A stretch of DNA of 64,000 bases. Origin: Tachypleus tridentatus (lineage: Eukaryota > Arthropoda > Merostomata > Xiphosura > Limulidae). Made by a program: the position numbers and the translations under genes. The notes below the pieces were generated by a model. That model had not been told where the DNA came from, did no database searches, and worked only from the letters and a program-made list of their open reading frames with translations. Below, one piece after another: positions 1 to 12,800 of this stretch; within the stretch, counting starts at the first letter, position 1, and each line of letters opens with the position of its first letter. Where the stretch lies: positions 161,675,310 through 161,739,309 of the forward strand of contig NC_134837.1 in NCBI RefSeq assembly GCF_004210375.1, written 5' to 3'.

Positions 1-48
1 GTGAAGTTACAAGTGTACGAACACATAGGTTAGCACAAAAGCCATGTA

Positions 49-1017
49 CACCCTTGTGCAAATTAATTGAAACAAATGGTCGTTTTACAATATTTTCAAT
101 ATGGCGACCGGTGTAGGCTCGCTGGACCCGCTGGTTTCCTTTAATTGTCATCTTTTCACACAGACGGCGTCATTAGCTGTGTTTTGCAGTACAATCGATC
201 TATTTTTGGGATATATGACATTTTGAGGAATATTATGTCATTCGAAATTGCGTTAGAAGGGCAAGGAGACCAATCAAAAAACGACTTCTTACCAACTCAA
301 TGAAGAAAAATCGGTATCAGTGGGGTCTGAAATACAAAAACTGGACACAAAAACAATGGAGGAAGGTGTTATTCAGTGACGAGACTCATTTCTTTGTACA
401 GGGTCAAAGATGTCTGCATGTTCGCAAGTCTCCAGGTGAGAAACTTCGAGAATCTCACATCAACCAGTTCGTAAAACATCCCTTCAAGAAGATGTTTTGG
501 GACTTTATCAGCTACTATGACATCGGAGCCTTACATATCATAGAAGGTATAATGCGAGGACCATAGTACACGAAGTTTTGCAGAAAATAGTCGTTCCAGA
601 ATTGAAAAAGAGATTTCCAAATGGATCTGGCATTTTTCAGCAAGATGTGACTCTGTACTATACGTCGAAACTTGTGAAGAATTTTATGACTATAACGTGA
701 ATAAAGGTGCTGGACTGGCCTGGAAACTCTCCGGACTTAAATCCTATTGAAGATCTTTGGGCGATTTGTAAAGAAAGACTTCGCGGAAAAGACTGTACTA
801 TGAAAGATAATCTTATTCAGGTGTGGTACCGCGATCCAAATATTGCAGTCAACTCGTGGACTCGATGCCAAAGCGGATTAATGATCTTCTGAAAAATAAA
901 GGCGGTCATATAATGTATTAATTTGTAATTTTTGGATTCTCAGAAATAAAACGCAAAAAAAAAATGAAAAAAAAATCGTAATTTTCCGTCTTGTTTTAAT
1001 TAATTTGCACAAGAGTG
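49..1017 (+). mobile_element. Tc1-like DNA transposon (family A, copy 1), decayed
   Basis: Terminal inverted repeats begin CACCCTTGTGCAAATTAATT at the left and, read in reverse complement, CACTCTTGTGCAAATTAATT at the right. A TA dinucleotide precedes the left end. The transposase pieces lie at about 250-566 and 707-892. They show the Tc1 motifs FSDETHFF (first catalytic Asp) and NSPDLNPIE (catalytic Glu), with spacing that fits DD34E in the stretch between. The frame is interrupted between about 566 and 707 and near the end. Only about 200 bp separate the left end from the RRARRPIKKRLL-like segment, so the N-terminal paired-type DNA-binding region is missing. The copy at 14,182 has the same structure, so the loss predates both insertions. 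It cannot encode a working transposase. Confidence 0.85.
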
Positions 1018-3020
1018 AATATACCTCAGGTAACAATACGCAACGTATACAGAACGGTTTCCATTTGGTAAAATGTTATAACTCACGTGTGTATAAGATG
1101 TTTCGACAACATATCCGTTCTATAGTTACATATATCAAAAGCTTGAAAATTAAAGGGTATCCACTCTGTTCCATAAAATATGTGTAATCGAACTTTTGAA
1201 AATGGCGCTTGGAAGTTGTCCACGTGTACTAGATACAATGTACCTTTAGTACTGGATATTATATTGCACGGAAATTGTAAAGACGAGCGATCATCAAACA
1301 ATGCGTCAGGAGACAGATGTCACAGTGTTGTGAGTCTCAGAAATTGTTTCAGTTAATAAAACGTACTTTATAACTTCCTATATCTTTATAGGTACAATAT
1401 TACTGTCTCTTGTGTGTCCATGTAATTATTTCGCACGATGTGAATGGATATTCACCAAAATTCTTACGGAAACTCATTAGGTCCTTGAGCGATAGATACA
1501 AAGTGTGAGTCTTGAGGTTTTTATGATCATTTTTGCGTTATGAACCCTGTTTCACTTCCTGTAGATGGAGCTTGATATATAGGATAACATTTCTCACTAT
1601 ATGGTTTGTATAATGTTTATAGACACTGTAATCTCGAGTTAAACTATATTAGTTGCTAAAAATGAGGCTCACATGAGTTTAATGAGCTGCCGGTAATATG
1701 CACACACTAGTGTAAAAAGTTGTCCAATAGAGCGGGGAACCAAAGCGAACTAAATCTGAATCCTACAACATACATTGCAAGTTTGCCATCCGTAAACCGA
1801 AAGAAGAAAAATAAAGAACCTTTTAACTTTGAGAAACCAAAGTCTACCATGAACATTTACGTCAGCCAGTGTCTTCCCAGACTTCACTTGTCACATCTGT
1901 TGTATTATCACAATCGTTCTATTAAAATTACGTTTCTTGTAAATATTCGAACATCGTTAGAAAATATTTATTAAAAATAAAATATCTCTTGAGATTTGGT
2001 GTTTGTTTGTTTTTTAAGTCTATAAAATGCTAACTCTGCCAGCTAATGGTTCAAAAAACAACAACAACAGAAACACTGAGTGGAACAAGAAAAGTAAAAA
2101 TCAAACAGACATAATGTGTCGTGGTAGTTTTGGACAATCACCAAAGTTTTCTACATGTTTCTCAGCATATGAACAGGGACGTAAAGAAATAAAAGTTTGC
2201 AAAATGTAAAATGTATGAAATAATTAAAGTGTAAAAATAAATACTAGTGTAAAGAAAAAACAACAAATCAATGAAATGAGATGAGAGAGAAGGACCATGA
2301 ATAAAGTAAATAACTTATTCAAACAAATTCATTCATTCAAACTTATTCATCCAGATGGCTGCACCCATTAGAGGATTCTATTGTTGGATACCAACAAGAA
2401 CTAAACAAGACAGATGCACCCATAGCAGGCTACCGTTTAGGATGAACAGTGAAAGTAACGTCATGGTTCCATTCTCCTGATGGATGTAAATTATCCAAGA
2501 ACGTTGTGCCAATTGATATTGGGATCGGTTGGAAGTGACGTCATGTTACTCACTGTTGCTTCACCACACTTTCGAAATGTCATGGGATAGAGTGAAGGTT
2601 CAACCAAAAATTATGAGTAAAATAGAAATAGTCTGACATCATAAAAATGAACAGTAACACCTATTATCTCTTGACGTGCCCTTGTCTGACCAAAGTATAA
2701 AATTTGACTATCATTCATTACAAAGTAGTTATGTCTCCAAAGTGCATATCCTGGAATTCAAAGCACAAACACGTTAACTGCTATAATACAAATACCATCA
2801 TGTTTTACGAAGCTTTAGGATGGTTCAGTGAAAGTTCCTACGAGAATAATCGTCATATTCTTGTGGACCCACTGTCCAAGAAATGTGTACATCTGGAATT
2901 GTCGTAACAAATTACGGGAAGGCGTAAATGAAAATTTGAAACCCGATTTCAATGATGTGCAATACTGCCTCAAATAATAGTGGATTCTGTCTGGTTGCTC
3001 TGGCACTGCAGTTCATGCCA
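1018..3020. other. Gene-free stretch
   Basis: AT-rich sequence with only short random open frames. I see no splice-flanked coding exon, no recognisable protein motif and no clear repeat. Two TGACGTCA-like or GTGACGTCAT strings occur near 2,455 and 2,535, but nothing around them supports a promoter. Confidence 0.4.
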
Positions 3021-3296
3021 TTGTTTGTTTTGGAATTTCGCACAAAGCTACTCGAGGGCTATCTGTGCTAGCCGTCCCTAATTTAGCAGTGTAAGATTAG
3101 AGGAAAGGCAGCTAATCATCACCACTCACCGCCAACTCTTGGGCTACTCTTTTACCAACGAAAAGTGGGATTGACCGTGACATTATAACGCCCCCACGGC
3201 TGGGAAGGCAAGCATGTTTAGCGCGACTCGGATGCGAACCCGCGATCCTCAGATTCCGAGCGCATGCCTTATCGCGCTCGGCCATGCCAGGCCGAG
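3021..3296 (-). mobile_element. tRNA-derived SINE, family 1
   Basis: Nearly full length. The tail (TTTCGCACAAAGCTACTCGA) lies at the left and the tRNA-like head (GGCCTGGCATGGCCGAG in reverse complement, with a GGTTCGCATCC-type B box) at the right, so the copy is on the minus strand. The body, with the CACCGCCAACTCTTGGGCTA block, is shared with all other copies in the window. Confidence 0.85.
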
Positions 3297-3565
3297 TCCT
3301 TCTTCATCTTGCTTTTAGTTTAGAAAGTTTTAGGTAATATTACATGGAACAAAATATTTACTTTATTATTTCATTAGCTCGATTCACTTAAACTACTGCT
3401 GTAAAAGGAAGAAAAGCTGAGAACCTAAATATAGTCGAAGAATGAGAAGTGGCATATCATTTTGAGTTATTGGTTCTTGGGTTGCTGTTTTTCTTCGTTA
3501 CACTTCCAGTTAGCTCTAAATAGACTCCAGTCTTACCTTAATTAACACTGCCTCTATCTGTAGTA

Positions 3566-3688
3566 GTGCTCCCCGCTAGTACAGCGGTATGTCTACGGAT
3601 TTACAGTGTAAAAATCAAGGGGTTCGACTCTCCTCAGTGCACGAGGCAGATAGCCCGATGTGGCTTTGCTATAAAAAACACACGCACG
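3566..3688 (+). mobile_element. tRNA-derived SINE, family 2, with target duplication
   Basis: Begins near CCCGCTAGTACAGCGGTATG (A-box-like) with GGGGTTCGACTC as the B box. It ends TAGCCCGATGTGGCTTTGCT plus a CA-rich tail. It is flanked by near-identical 11-bp repeats, TATCTGTAGTA (3,555-3,565) and TATCTGCAGTA (3,689-3,699), as expected for target-primed insertion. A second copy with its own target duplication is at 28,895. Confidence 0.8.
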
Positions 3689-3699
3689 TATCTGCAGTA

Positions 3700-4930
3700 A
3701 AAAAAAATTCTCTTTTCTTGTTTTCTTTCTTGAGAAAAGTCATTGACCAATAAGACAACAATTTATCATATCTTTAGCTTTAGTAGATTTTTGGCTGCTC
3801 CAAGTCAATGGATCGAAATTGTTGACAGCTATTTCAAAGACTCTCGATAAAATTGTGATTATTATTCAAAATAATTCTTTGTATTACAAATAATAAAGAA
3901 AGCCATTATGTTCAAAGGACTTAGCAAACTGTGTCTGTGAATGTAATTGTTTTTTTCTTTGGGTGAAATAGAGAAAAAGGAAAAAAAAATGTTTTTACAC
4001 AAATAAGGATTTACAGCTGAATTAAGGAGAGTCCAGCATGTGTTTAATGGAGCGAGATGTAAAAAAGAAAAGATGAAATTTTTATGCTGTATTCAACATG
4101 CTGATAAACAGACTGAAGATTGTAAAGTAATATTTCATGACAAAGGATATGATACCGTGTCAACAATTGTTAATATTAATGGTACTGGTATCACTGAAGA
4201 GTTCAAAAATGGCTGGGGTAAACGACCTAAAAATGGTATAACAGATAATATTAAAATGTTGAGCAAAAGCATTGACGCCAATTTTTAAAGAATTGGAACC
4301 TGGAAATATGAGGAAATACTCGAACCTATGTGATATTTCTTTTGATCCAAAGCTTCATCTGGCTATTACCCCCCTAACAATGAAGGCCAAAAGAGTACTG
4401 TAATATTGATATTATGAACTTCAAAGGAAATAAAATTTATTTATTTAAAGACTTTACAATTGATCGTAGTTGATTAAATGTTTTCTTTCAAAAACAAATG
4501 AAATCCAAAATATTATCCACAAATTACGATGAGAGGAAATCAAAGTGAGTGTGTGATATTTTGACTTGATACAATACCTTACAAATGTATTGCAAGTAAA
4601 ACTATTTATTATCACTGCCAAATTACCGCTGCACCATCGGGAGACGGTATTTAAGTTGTCACATCTCCTTTTATTGTGAAATTGTTTTCATTGGTGCATT
4701 CGTTTTGTATGACTTCCACAATCGAATCCTAAAATTGATTTTATTGCGATCGTATTCCAAAATGAAAAATGTTACGGCAGATGTTAAAAATAATTAAATA
4801 ATAAAATAAAAATAAAGTAGAATAAATGGAATTAAAATTAAAAGTGAGAAGTTTGAATAGATATACATATAGATTAAAATAAACAAGGGGTCTGACTTGA
4901 AGGGAAATATTCCTAGAAACTGGTTGTGTG
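3700..4930. other. Gene-poor stretch with one unassigned open frame
   Basis: An 82-codon frame at 4,040-4,288 (plus) begins MFNGARCKKEKMKFLCC and is Lys- and Asn-rich. I do not recognise it. No splice sites or promoter are evident, and it may be a fragment of an old element. The rest is AT-rich with no other feature seen. Confidence 0.3.
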
Positions 4931-4941
4931 TGTGATGGGGG

Positions 4942-5092
4942 AGTGCCTTTGGAAAACCTACTTTCATTGGTCAATCACCCGATTATCTGCGTGTTACTAC
5001 CCAAACTCTACTTTAAATGGGAAGGAAAAAGAAATTACTGGAAGAGGCTTCACTTGGTCCTAACTAGTGAAAGTAGGTTTTCTCGGGGCACT
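4942..5092. repeat. Imperfect inverted repeat of about 30 bp
   Basis: The left arm (4,942-4,971) and right arm (5,063-5,092) match in inverted orientation at about 24 of 30 positions. Both share the core GAAAACCTACTTTCA. The spacer is about 90 bp. It may be a MITE relic or chance; no target duplication was found. Confidence 0.45.
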
Positions 5093-5884
5093 TTCTCCAC
5101 CTAAAATTTGAGGCGATGGATCTGTAAATCCCAACTAGGGCACCTTGAGTCATCTGCCCTTCCCGACTTACTTACTTTTTACTGTAATAACAGGTTAACA
5201 CAACGTTCGTGCCTTTGCCTTCACTTTTTCTACTTTACTCGCATTTATCATCATATTCACATAGACAACATTAACCCATTCGGGCCTATACAAACGTCAG
5301 CCACTCAGTATAAAATGTAAACATTTTACCTGGTGCGGGATGAAGAAGGAAAGTTAGTAGATTCCATAGATGTTTAGGTTGTGATTTTCCCTTTACACAC
5401 AGGTATTTGTATCATGTCGAAATTCGAGGCTAAATGAAAATTTCTCCTCGAGAATGTCGCCTGGTCTCCTTCGCTACGAGTCCCTAACGAACCCGGTAAG
5501 CTTGATGAACCAGTGGAGTTGTTTTCTCGGGACTTATGTATAAGCTATGCTTTATCAGTAGTATTAAAAGTTTGTTTTCTTCTTTTTCCGAATACTTTAT
5601 TCAGCTAAAGTGATATTTTTTCAAATCTTATTTTAGTTCACTGCGCGAGAGAAAGTCAGCTTAAAAGTTGAGTAAGGATATTTTATAGAATTCTGTTGTC
5701 AAGTGTTCTACATGTAGTTAGTTGCTAAGCGAATTTATTGTTGAACGTATTAAGTGAAATATTATTTTCGGGCGTAATATTCAGATTGTTGTCGAGTTGT
5801 AGACAAAACATGTAAGTATCAAATATATATTGTTGGTTGGCGTTACGTACAAGTTTGTTTTAAAGTTGTTTTTTGTTTTGTTTT

Positions 5885-6118
5885 TTCGTGTCTTAAATTT
5901 AATTTCGCATGAAGCTACACGAGAGCTCTTTGCTATTTAACAGTCTATAGAATGACAGCTAGTTATCACCACCCGCTGCGAGCTCTTGGGCTACTTTTGA
6001 CCTTTACATTAAAATGTCCCTATGGCTGAAAGAGCGACCCTATTTGATGACGTGGATTCGAATACGCCCCCTTCGGATTACGAGTCGACTGCCTCAACCA
6101 CCTGGCTCTGCTGGGCCT
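5885..6118 (-). mobile_element. tRNA-derived SINE, family 1, old copy
   Basis: Diverged copy running from the AATTTCGCATGAAGCTACAC tail at the left to GGCTCTGCTGGGCC at the head end on the right. It has lost part of the middle (the block after GCTATTTAACAG is shortened). The B-box-like segment GTGGATTCGAATACG is retained. Confidence 0.7.
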
Positions 6119-6829
6119 TTAAGTTATATTTGCACGTGTGTAAAAATGTTACACACGTTTTGTATTTTGAGATAGAAAGCAGTGTTTTTCGCTTTTTTCT
6201 AACGATTCTTCGGCATTTTGATTTTTGCTCGTTTGTTGTTTAGCGCATGAGCTGTCTGTGCTAAGGCCACCACTGTTATCGAAAAATCGTTTTTAGCGTT
6301 AATTAGCGTTCATACTTACACCTGTGTCACTGTGGACCTTCACTGATATAGTGTCTTTTGAACAACTTTATGTGCATAGGAAAATACAAATGTTAAAAAA
6401 ATGTTATATTCCTTTGTTCTTTCCAAATATAAATATAACTCTGTTTTTTGTTTTGTTTTAATGACAGTTCATTGGCGTCCAATGTTACCTACACGAACTT
6501 ATATGTATAATATGTAAAAGAAACGAAACGATGAAAGAAACCACTCGTGGTAAGGTGATGTCACTTCTGCAAAAGTGTACACAATGTAATATGATAAGTA
6601 AAATGAGAGAACTTTATATAGAAAAGGAAGGAAGTTTGATAACGGAGGAACAGGAAAAGAAGAAACACATCTTCGCAGAACGGAGGTTAAGATTCAATCA
6701 CATAATGCTATTTTTTAGAAGCATAATATTACTATAATATTCGTATGTGTAAATTATCTTGAACGTTACGTTAACCGAGATTTCTAAGCGCTCAATGGTC
6801 AGTGTTTAATTTTTATAAAACGGTGAACT
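6119..6829. other. Gene-free stretch upstream of Phm
   Basis: No coding exon recognised. A 68-codon Lys/Glu-rich frame at 6,531-6,737 (begins MKETTRGKVMSLLQKC) has no supporting splice or promoter context and is not called. Confidence 0.35.
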
Positions 6830-7128
6830 TTCTTTCAGGAACCTTGTAACGTCACAAACAAGTTGTTCGTGAGCTCGGGTTGTTTAAGCTTGCGCTGTGG
6901 TTCTGTTCAATCACAGAAACAGTCTGTTATTACTTGTGTAATTTGTTTTTTCGCTGTTCACCTCGGACCGGGGGGGACACTTTGCGTCAAGCACGTAGAA
7001 CTTGAGGTGTGTGGTAGCTTAGCAACACACTTAGAAACGTAATACTCGCACAAAAATCGATATAATTTCATCCCACGTTTCAGCAGCGACTTATATCTTT
7101 TCGACGACGTGCAGGACCAGTAGTTAAA
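6830..7128 (+). promoter_or_regulatory. Probable promoter and 5' leader of the Phm copy
   Basis: This stretch is more GC-rich than its surroundings (a run of seven G near 6,970, several CpG) and runs directly into the signal-peptide exon. The start context is TTAAAATGG, with a purine-type A at -3 and G at +4, consistent with a used start codon. No unambiguous TATA box sits at a convincing distance, and the transcription start is not identifiable from sequence alone. Confidence 0.4.
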
Positions 7129-7269
7129 ATGGCTTTCTCATCACGACTAAGGAAGCTCTATTCAGTCACAATATTTTGGATTTTGTGGTTAAGCCTAAAG
7201 TGTATGTTACATCACGTTTCTGCTGAACTAAAGCTTCCGTTACTAATGCCTGATGTTCAGCCTAAAGTG

Positions 7270-9362
7270 GTAAGTATTCTGTTTAAATACATAGCTTGAA
7301 GTTTTGTACGTATACTACCATATGGTAGGAAAGTATTTTCTTAAGATTAAGTCTGTTACATTACGAATTTAGTCAGTATCTAATATATGATTCCAAGTTC
7401 TGTTGCTATATTCCAGTATCTGTTTTTCCAGTTGTTTTACCCGTACAAAAATAAAAAAAAACACGTCATTTGAATATCTTTAAATCTTTTACGAATAAGA
7501 CATAATACAAGGCTGTAATATGGTACATTCAGCATATTATACAATCATTTATTGCAGTCATGTTTATAAAGAACTTTTTAAACTTTATTAAAGGAAGAAA
7601 GCATGAATGTAACAAACGTAGCATCTGTTTCGTTTTTAAGTTTTGTATTTAAAAACATATTTGCTTTTCTTGGTCTTAACAGAATGACTAAAATCTAAGA
7701 CATAAGAATGGATGGTGAAAATATTATTCTTTCTGAAAACCTATTTGAACTTGTTATCAGTAATTAGAATTAGTATTTCATCTCGCTTTGTAGAGCGAGT
7801 CTGAATTTTCTAACTTTGATTGACGCTTAAGACACTGGACACAACGAAACAATATTTGACTCTCAAAACAATAAATGTTTTATGGACTAAAGAAAGTTCC
7901 TTTGTTGAAAAGAGTCTCCCCCTCTCCATTATTAAGTTGTCCCAGACTGAGAAAAGCATGCATGGCATTATATACAGGAAACAATATTCCTAGTCTGCCC
8001 ATATTTCTTGTGCTACCCATGTGATTTTTTTATCACTTTCACTGCTAGATAAGGGAGATTTTTTTGGTGTTATTCTTGCATGATAAGGTCACCTGACCTT
8101 TCAATGGAAAACACTTCTAATTATCTTTACATTGTATGTAAATATTTAAAGAAATATGTCTCACAAGAAGACAGCAGTGATACATCAGGTGAATGACCAA
8201 GAACTGTAGGTAACTAGGTCAAAAGAAAGTTAAAACTACATGCACCAAAATAAATGAAAATTTTGAAAAATTTCTATATTAAAACATATGATAAGCCTGT
8301 ATACCACAAGAGAAAATTAAACACATGCACATAGGTAAATATGAATACAAGTAACTATCAGAGTGAATTTTGCCAAATATTGATGGATTCTTTTCATCCC
8401 ATCTTTTCTTCAGTGGCACAACAGGATGTCTGCAGAGTTACAACGCTATAAACTGGGGTTAGATACCCATTGTGTAGCTTTGTGTTTAACTTCAGTTAAA
8501 CAGATTTTTCACTATAGGACACGAATGTAATATTATACTGTTTCATTCTGTTTTTATATGTAGTCACTGGAAACTATAGAAATTATGTAAATCAATATGA
8601 AAAGAAAGTTGATTAAATAAAGCAGAATAGATTCTGGTGTTTATATATATTAGTATGAATTCATGGAATTTCTCTAAGGATATTGGAACTCATGTAATAA
8701 TTGTCTCCATTCTGTTGGTTCTCCTAATCTATACCATTCAATCATTTCATTTTCCATCACAGTTTTTAAACAATTCCTATTATTTGTTATACATAAAGGT
8801 GCTGGTAATTTATGTACTTTTATTTCCATATTGAGGAATTTATATTTTCAAGTATGATTAATATATTTGCTTCATTATTTATTATTAATTGCATTTGATA
8901 ACAAACAGTAATTAAATACAATACACACATAACAAATGTTGCACACATCAGTTAAATATATTTTGTAATTCTCCAAGTATTTTACAAGGAAAACTTTCAA
9001 TATCTACTGTATTATTCAGTTTAGGGGTATGCAAGTTATTTTAAGAAGACATTTTTTTAGGTTATACATGGACAAGTATGTGTTTATTGAGACAAATAAA
9101 AATGTTTTGTTGCACATGCTATTTGACATCTTTATCACTGAAGCAAGTAATTATAAATAAGAAACTTATTTGAATATATGTAACCTGAAATATAAGAAAG
9201 TGAAGTAAATATATGTATTGAAAAGACAAATAACCCTTTTATTTATATTATAAGTTTGTTCGAGGGATGTGTAATTCTTAATGAATTTTAAGTGCATTAG
9301 TAAAGGTTTCTACATATTTTTAGTTTTAAACTTTTAAACATGTATTTATATTTCTCATGCAG
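7270..9362. other. Intron 1 of the Phm copy, lacking the expected exons
   Basis: About 2.1 kb of AT-rich sequence where the copper-domain exons of PHM should lie. I read all frames on the plus strand and found no DTYLC-like, HHM-like or THTH-like coding segment. The only recognisable item is a SINE relic near 8,424-8,510. Confidence 0.6.
8424..8510 (+). mobile_element. SINE fragment, family 3
   Basis: GAGTTACAACGCTATAAACT followed by ATTGTGTAGCTTTGTGTTTA matches the body and tail of the third tRNA-like SINE family seen at 53,277 and 55,527. The head is largely lost. Confidence 0.55.
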
Positions 9363-9710
9363 GGAAGCTTGTGGCAGGATATGTTGTTAAGCCTAATGGC
9401 CAGTAGCTGTTGATTGGAAAACATGACCTTCTGAAACCACAGGTATTTGTAGAAACAATTCGATAATCTTTGAAAATGTGTGCAATTAAAACTAACCAGG
9501 AAACGTGAGAACTATTTAAATTTCATAATATTAAATAATTCTATACGAAATAAATAATATTAACTTAATGTTAATATTACCTGTTTCAGATGTTCTACCC
9601 TGTTCAGAACAACTTGACAATTTTGCAAGGAGATATCGTGGTGAGGGTTAAAAAAGGTCATTACGTGTTTTTTCTGTGGAAATTGTATTGAAATTTTGTA
9701 ATACAGTAAA

Positions 9711-9848
9711 GATGCAATAAAACAATTCAACAGACCAAACTGTAGGTAGGATGATTGAATGCACCATCCCCCCTTCATTTTAGGTGGGGGGATGGTGCAT
9801 TCAATCATCCTACCTACAGTTTGGTCTGTTGAATTGTTTTATTGCATC
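9711..9848. repeat. Perfect 63-bp inverted repeat with 12-nt loop
   Basis: Arm 9,711-9,773 is the exact reverse complement of arm 9,786-9,848, and the 12-nt loop lies between. The arms end in six C and six G next to the loop. The transcript would fold as a 63-bp perfect hairpin in either direction. It lies in the Phm intron at the left edge of the hAT element. Perfect arms imply recent formation or continuing conversion, or an inverted terminal duplication of that element. Confidence 0.95.
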
Positions 9849-12800
9849 ACAGGCCTACAAATTCTGTGTTTGTTCTTGTGATTCTCGTGTTCTTACCAAT
9901 CGAATTACATAATTAGGCCTAGATGTAGGCTTTTTCAGTAGCCGAAATTTACATCTTTAATATAGGCATACTTCTAAGCTTTTCGATCTAAGCGATAGTT
10001 CGTAAGTATCAGTCAGTAGGCCTAAATATAATGCAAAGCTTGCAAGCACTATCTCAAAATCTACCTATGTCTTGTACGTAGTGTGAGGTTAAGTAAAAGT
10101 TTCATCACAACATACTGAACAGAGCATTAAATTCGAAAATATTACTTCCAAGCGTAAACTCCCATGATCTAGATCTGGCAAGCCATTTGTAGCTTGTAGC
10201 TGCATCAATCTTATGTGTATATTGTGCGGTTTTCCTACGCCATTTGTTCTAAAACATGTCTAGCCGGTTTTATTGTCGAACACCTTACTCTCCTTAGTTG
10301 CCGAAGACGCTGACTATAGTGTACGTTTAGTGTACAGTTAACGGGCCACTCGGATCCAGATGCGCCCCACATCAGCCCCTCCGCTCCCTTTAGTCTGAGC
10401 CTCGATTTTACAACAGGGCTCATTAGACCTGTGTTTGTGGGTCTCATTAATCCATGATATTTCAGATTATCACTGCCCTCTAATAAAGTGCTGGAGCTTT
10501 ATGGTAAAAAAACAGATAGTAAAAATGTTGTATTTTCTTGTATAATTAGAACACAAAAGGAGCGATTTCAACGGCCTGAAGCCTCTACTCGAATTCTATT
10601 GCTAATTTTTTTTTAGGTCTTTTCATTTAATAGACGTGCTAATAGATATTATATCACAACTCGTTTGCCTTTTGATAAGTTTTAACAGGAATATAATATA
10701 TTTGTAATTGTTTAAGTATTTTCGAGAAACATGCAATTACTTGTGTTGTAACGAGCACACATTATTGTCCCAGCGATGCCCAGGCAATCAGTCAGCTCGG
10801 TAGTCACTGTGAGGTTCGCGCGTTCGACTTAAATACATTGTACAGTTCAGTCCAATTTCCATTCTGTTCTATCTTCATTCATTGTACATCAGAGTTTTTC
10901 AATAAAAAACTGTATTTTAGCCTGTTGAGTCATCTGGGAAACAGATTCCAATTATGACAAGCAAGCGTCTGAAACTTTCCCATATTAAACAGTTCTGCAA
11001 GCCAGTTACTAGTACTACAAGTGACAATGTAGATGCAGATAATCCAACAACTTCAAGCATAAGAATAGAAATTTGCCATACAGAGGAATTACCATGTTCA
11101 TCACAGGACGAGTCTGAAAATACTTGTGCAACTATTGCACATTACTAACCACCAGATAGTTGTGAAACAAGTTTGTGCAGTAATAAAAAATCTGACACTT
11201 CACAGATACAGTATAGGAAGCAATATCATCCAGACTCACAACTAATACCTCGACAGAAAGCAAAATCTCAAAATATCAACTTCCAGGGTAAGTGGTTTGA
11301 TGAGTTCCCATGGCTGCACTTCGACAGTCAGACTCAAAAAAGTTATATGCTTTTATTGTGCCAAGGCAGAAAATAGAGGCCTTTTTACAGAGAAATTGGA
11401 GAGGCCAGTGGAGTATACCTTCATATCCACCAGTTTGTGCAACTGGAAAAAAGGCAAAACAGAAATTCAACGAACACCAGCCCTCCTCTCAGCACAGATT
11501 CGCTATATCTCCAGAAGGTTCACTTGATGTAACTCCAGTGACTGTCCAGCTACATGATGGAAAAAAGAAGCAGCAGGAAGAATGCAAAAGAAGTCTGGCC
11601 AAAATATTCAGAAGTTTACGTTTATTACTACGTCAAGGTTTAGCATTACGTGGACATACTGATACGGAGGGGAACTTCCTGCAGTTAATGAAGCTCCTGG
11701 AAGAGGAAGATCCTTAGTAGATGGCCTACTTGTCAAAGAAAACCACATTCACATCACCCCAGGCTCAGAATGAAATAATGGAGATGTTCAGCCATCAAAT
11801 ACTCAGGAACATTACACACGAAGTGCAACAAAGTAAAGTCTTTGCATTAATGGTTGATGGCACTCAAGATGTTACAGGTGCCGAACAGGAAGCAATATGT
11901 ATACGATACGTAGATGAGAACCTTGACGTCCATGAGACATTTCTTGGTTTGTATAGTGTGTCCAATACAACTGGTGAAACTATCCTCGACTACACTTGAT
12001 GTACTGACTAGACTCAATTTACCACTTTCAGGATTAAGAGCACAAACTTATGATGGAGCCGCTAACATGAGTGATGCGTACAGTGGATGCCAGGCAAAAA
12101 TAAAAGAGAAGCAACCGTCAGCTTTGTTTTGTCACTGTGGAGCACACAAGGCTAATTTAATAATACAACATGCAGTTGTAGCTTGTGAATGTGTTAGATT
12201 CTATCCAGTAGGTACATGAACTTGCTTCAGAGGTTAGGCAAATACAAGAAAATCTTTGAAAGTATTGTATCGTCAGACAGCCACAATAATCCAGTTAAAT
12301 ACATCCCCTCACTGTGTCCAACACGCTGGTTGTGCCACCTATCTGCAATTACATGTGCTAATGATCACTACAGTGACATTGTTGATTCTTTATCTGAATT
12401 AGCAAATATAAAATCAGATGTAGCAGTGAAAGCACGAGGTCTGCTGGACAGATTTGACAAAGGAAAGACAGTTTTAGGATTGTTGATGGCTCAGCATCCG
12501 TTAGCTGCATTAGAGGAACTAAACCGTACATTCTAAACCATATTAGCGACAGTATCTGGCATGATTGATGCATCTGCAATGACAGTTGAGCAACTGCGGG
12601 AATTGCGAACAGAGGAAAATTACAACAAGATATTTGATGAAGCTGAGAAAAAGGTAACTTCCCTAGATCTGGTGCCTATTGAACTACCACACATTCGCAG
12701 ACCCCCCAGAAGGATCACAGGTGATGGCTCAGCACACCATTCTGCAACAACTAGAGATTACTACAGAAGCCAATATTTTGAATTTGTGGACACAGTCATA

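Noticed and set aside
4040-4288. Small gene at 4.0-4.3 kb
   Set aside because: No splice signals, promoter or recognisable family. Kept only as an unassigned open frame.
11276-12579. Minus-strand open frames within the hAT region
   Set aside because: They are opposite-strand shadows of the plus-strand transposase, which carries the recognisable motifs.
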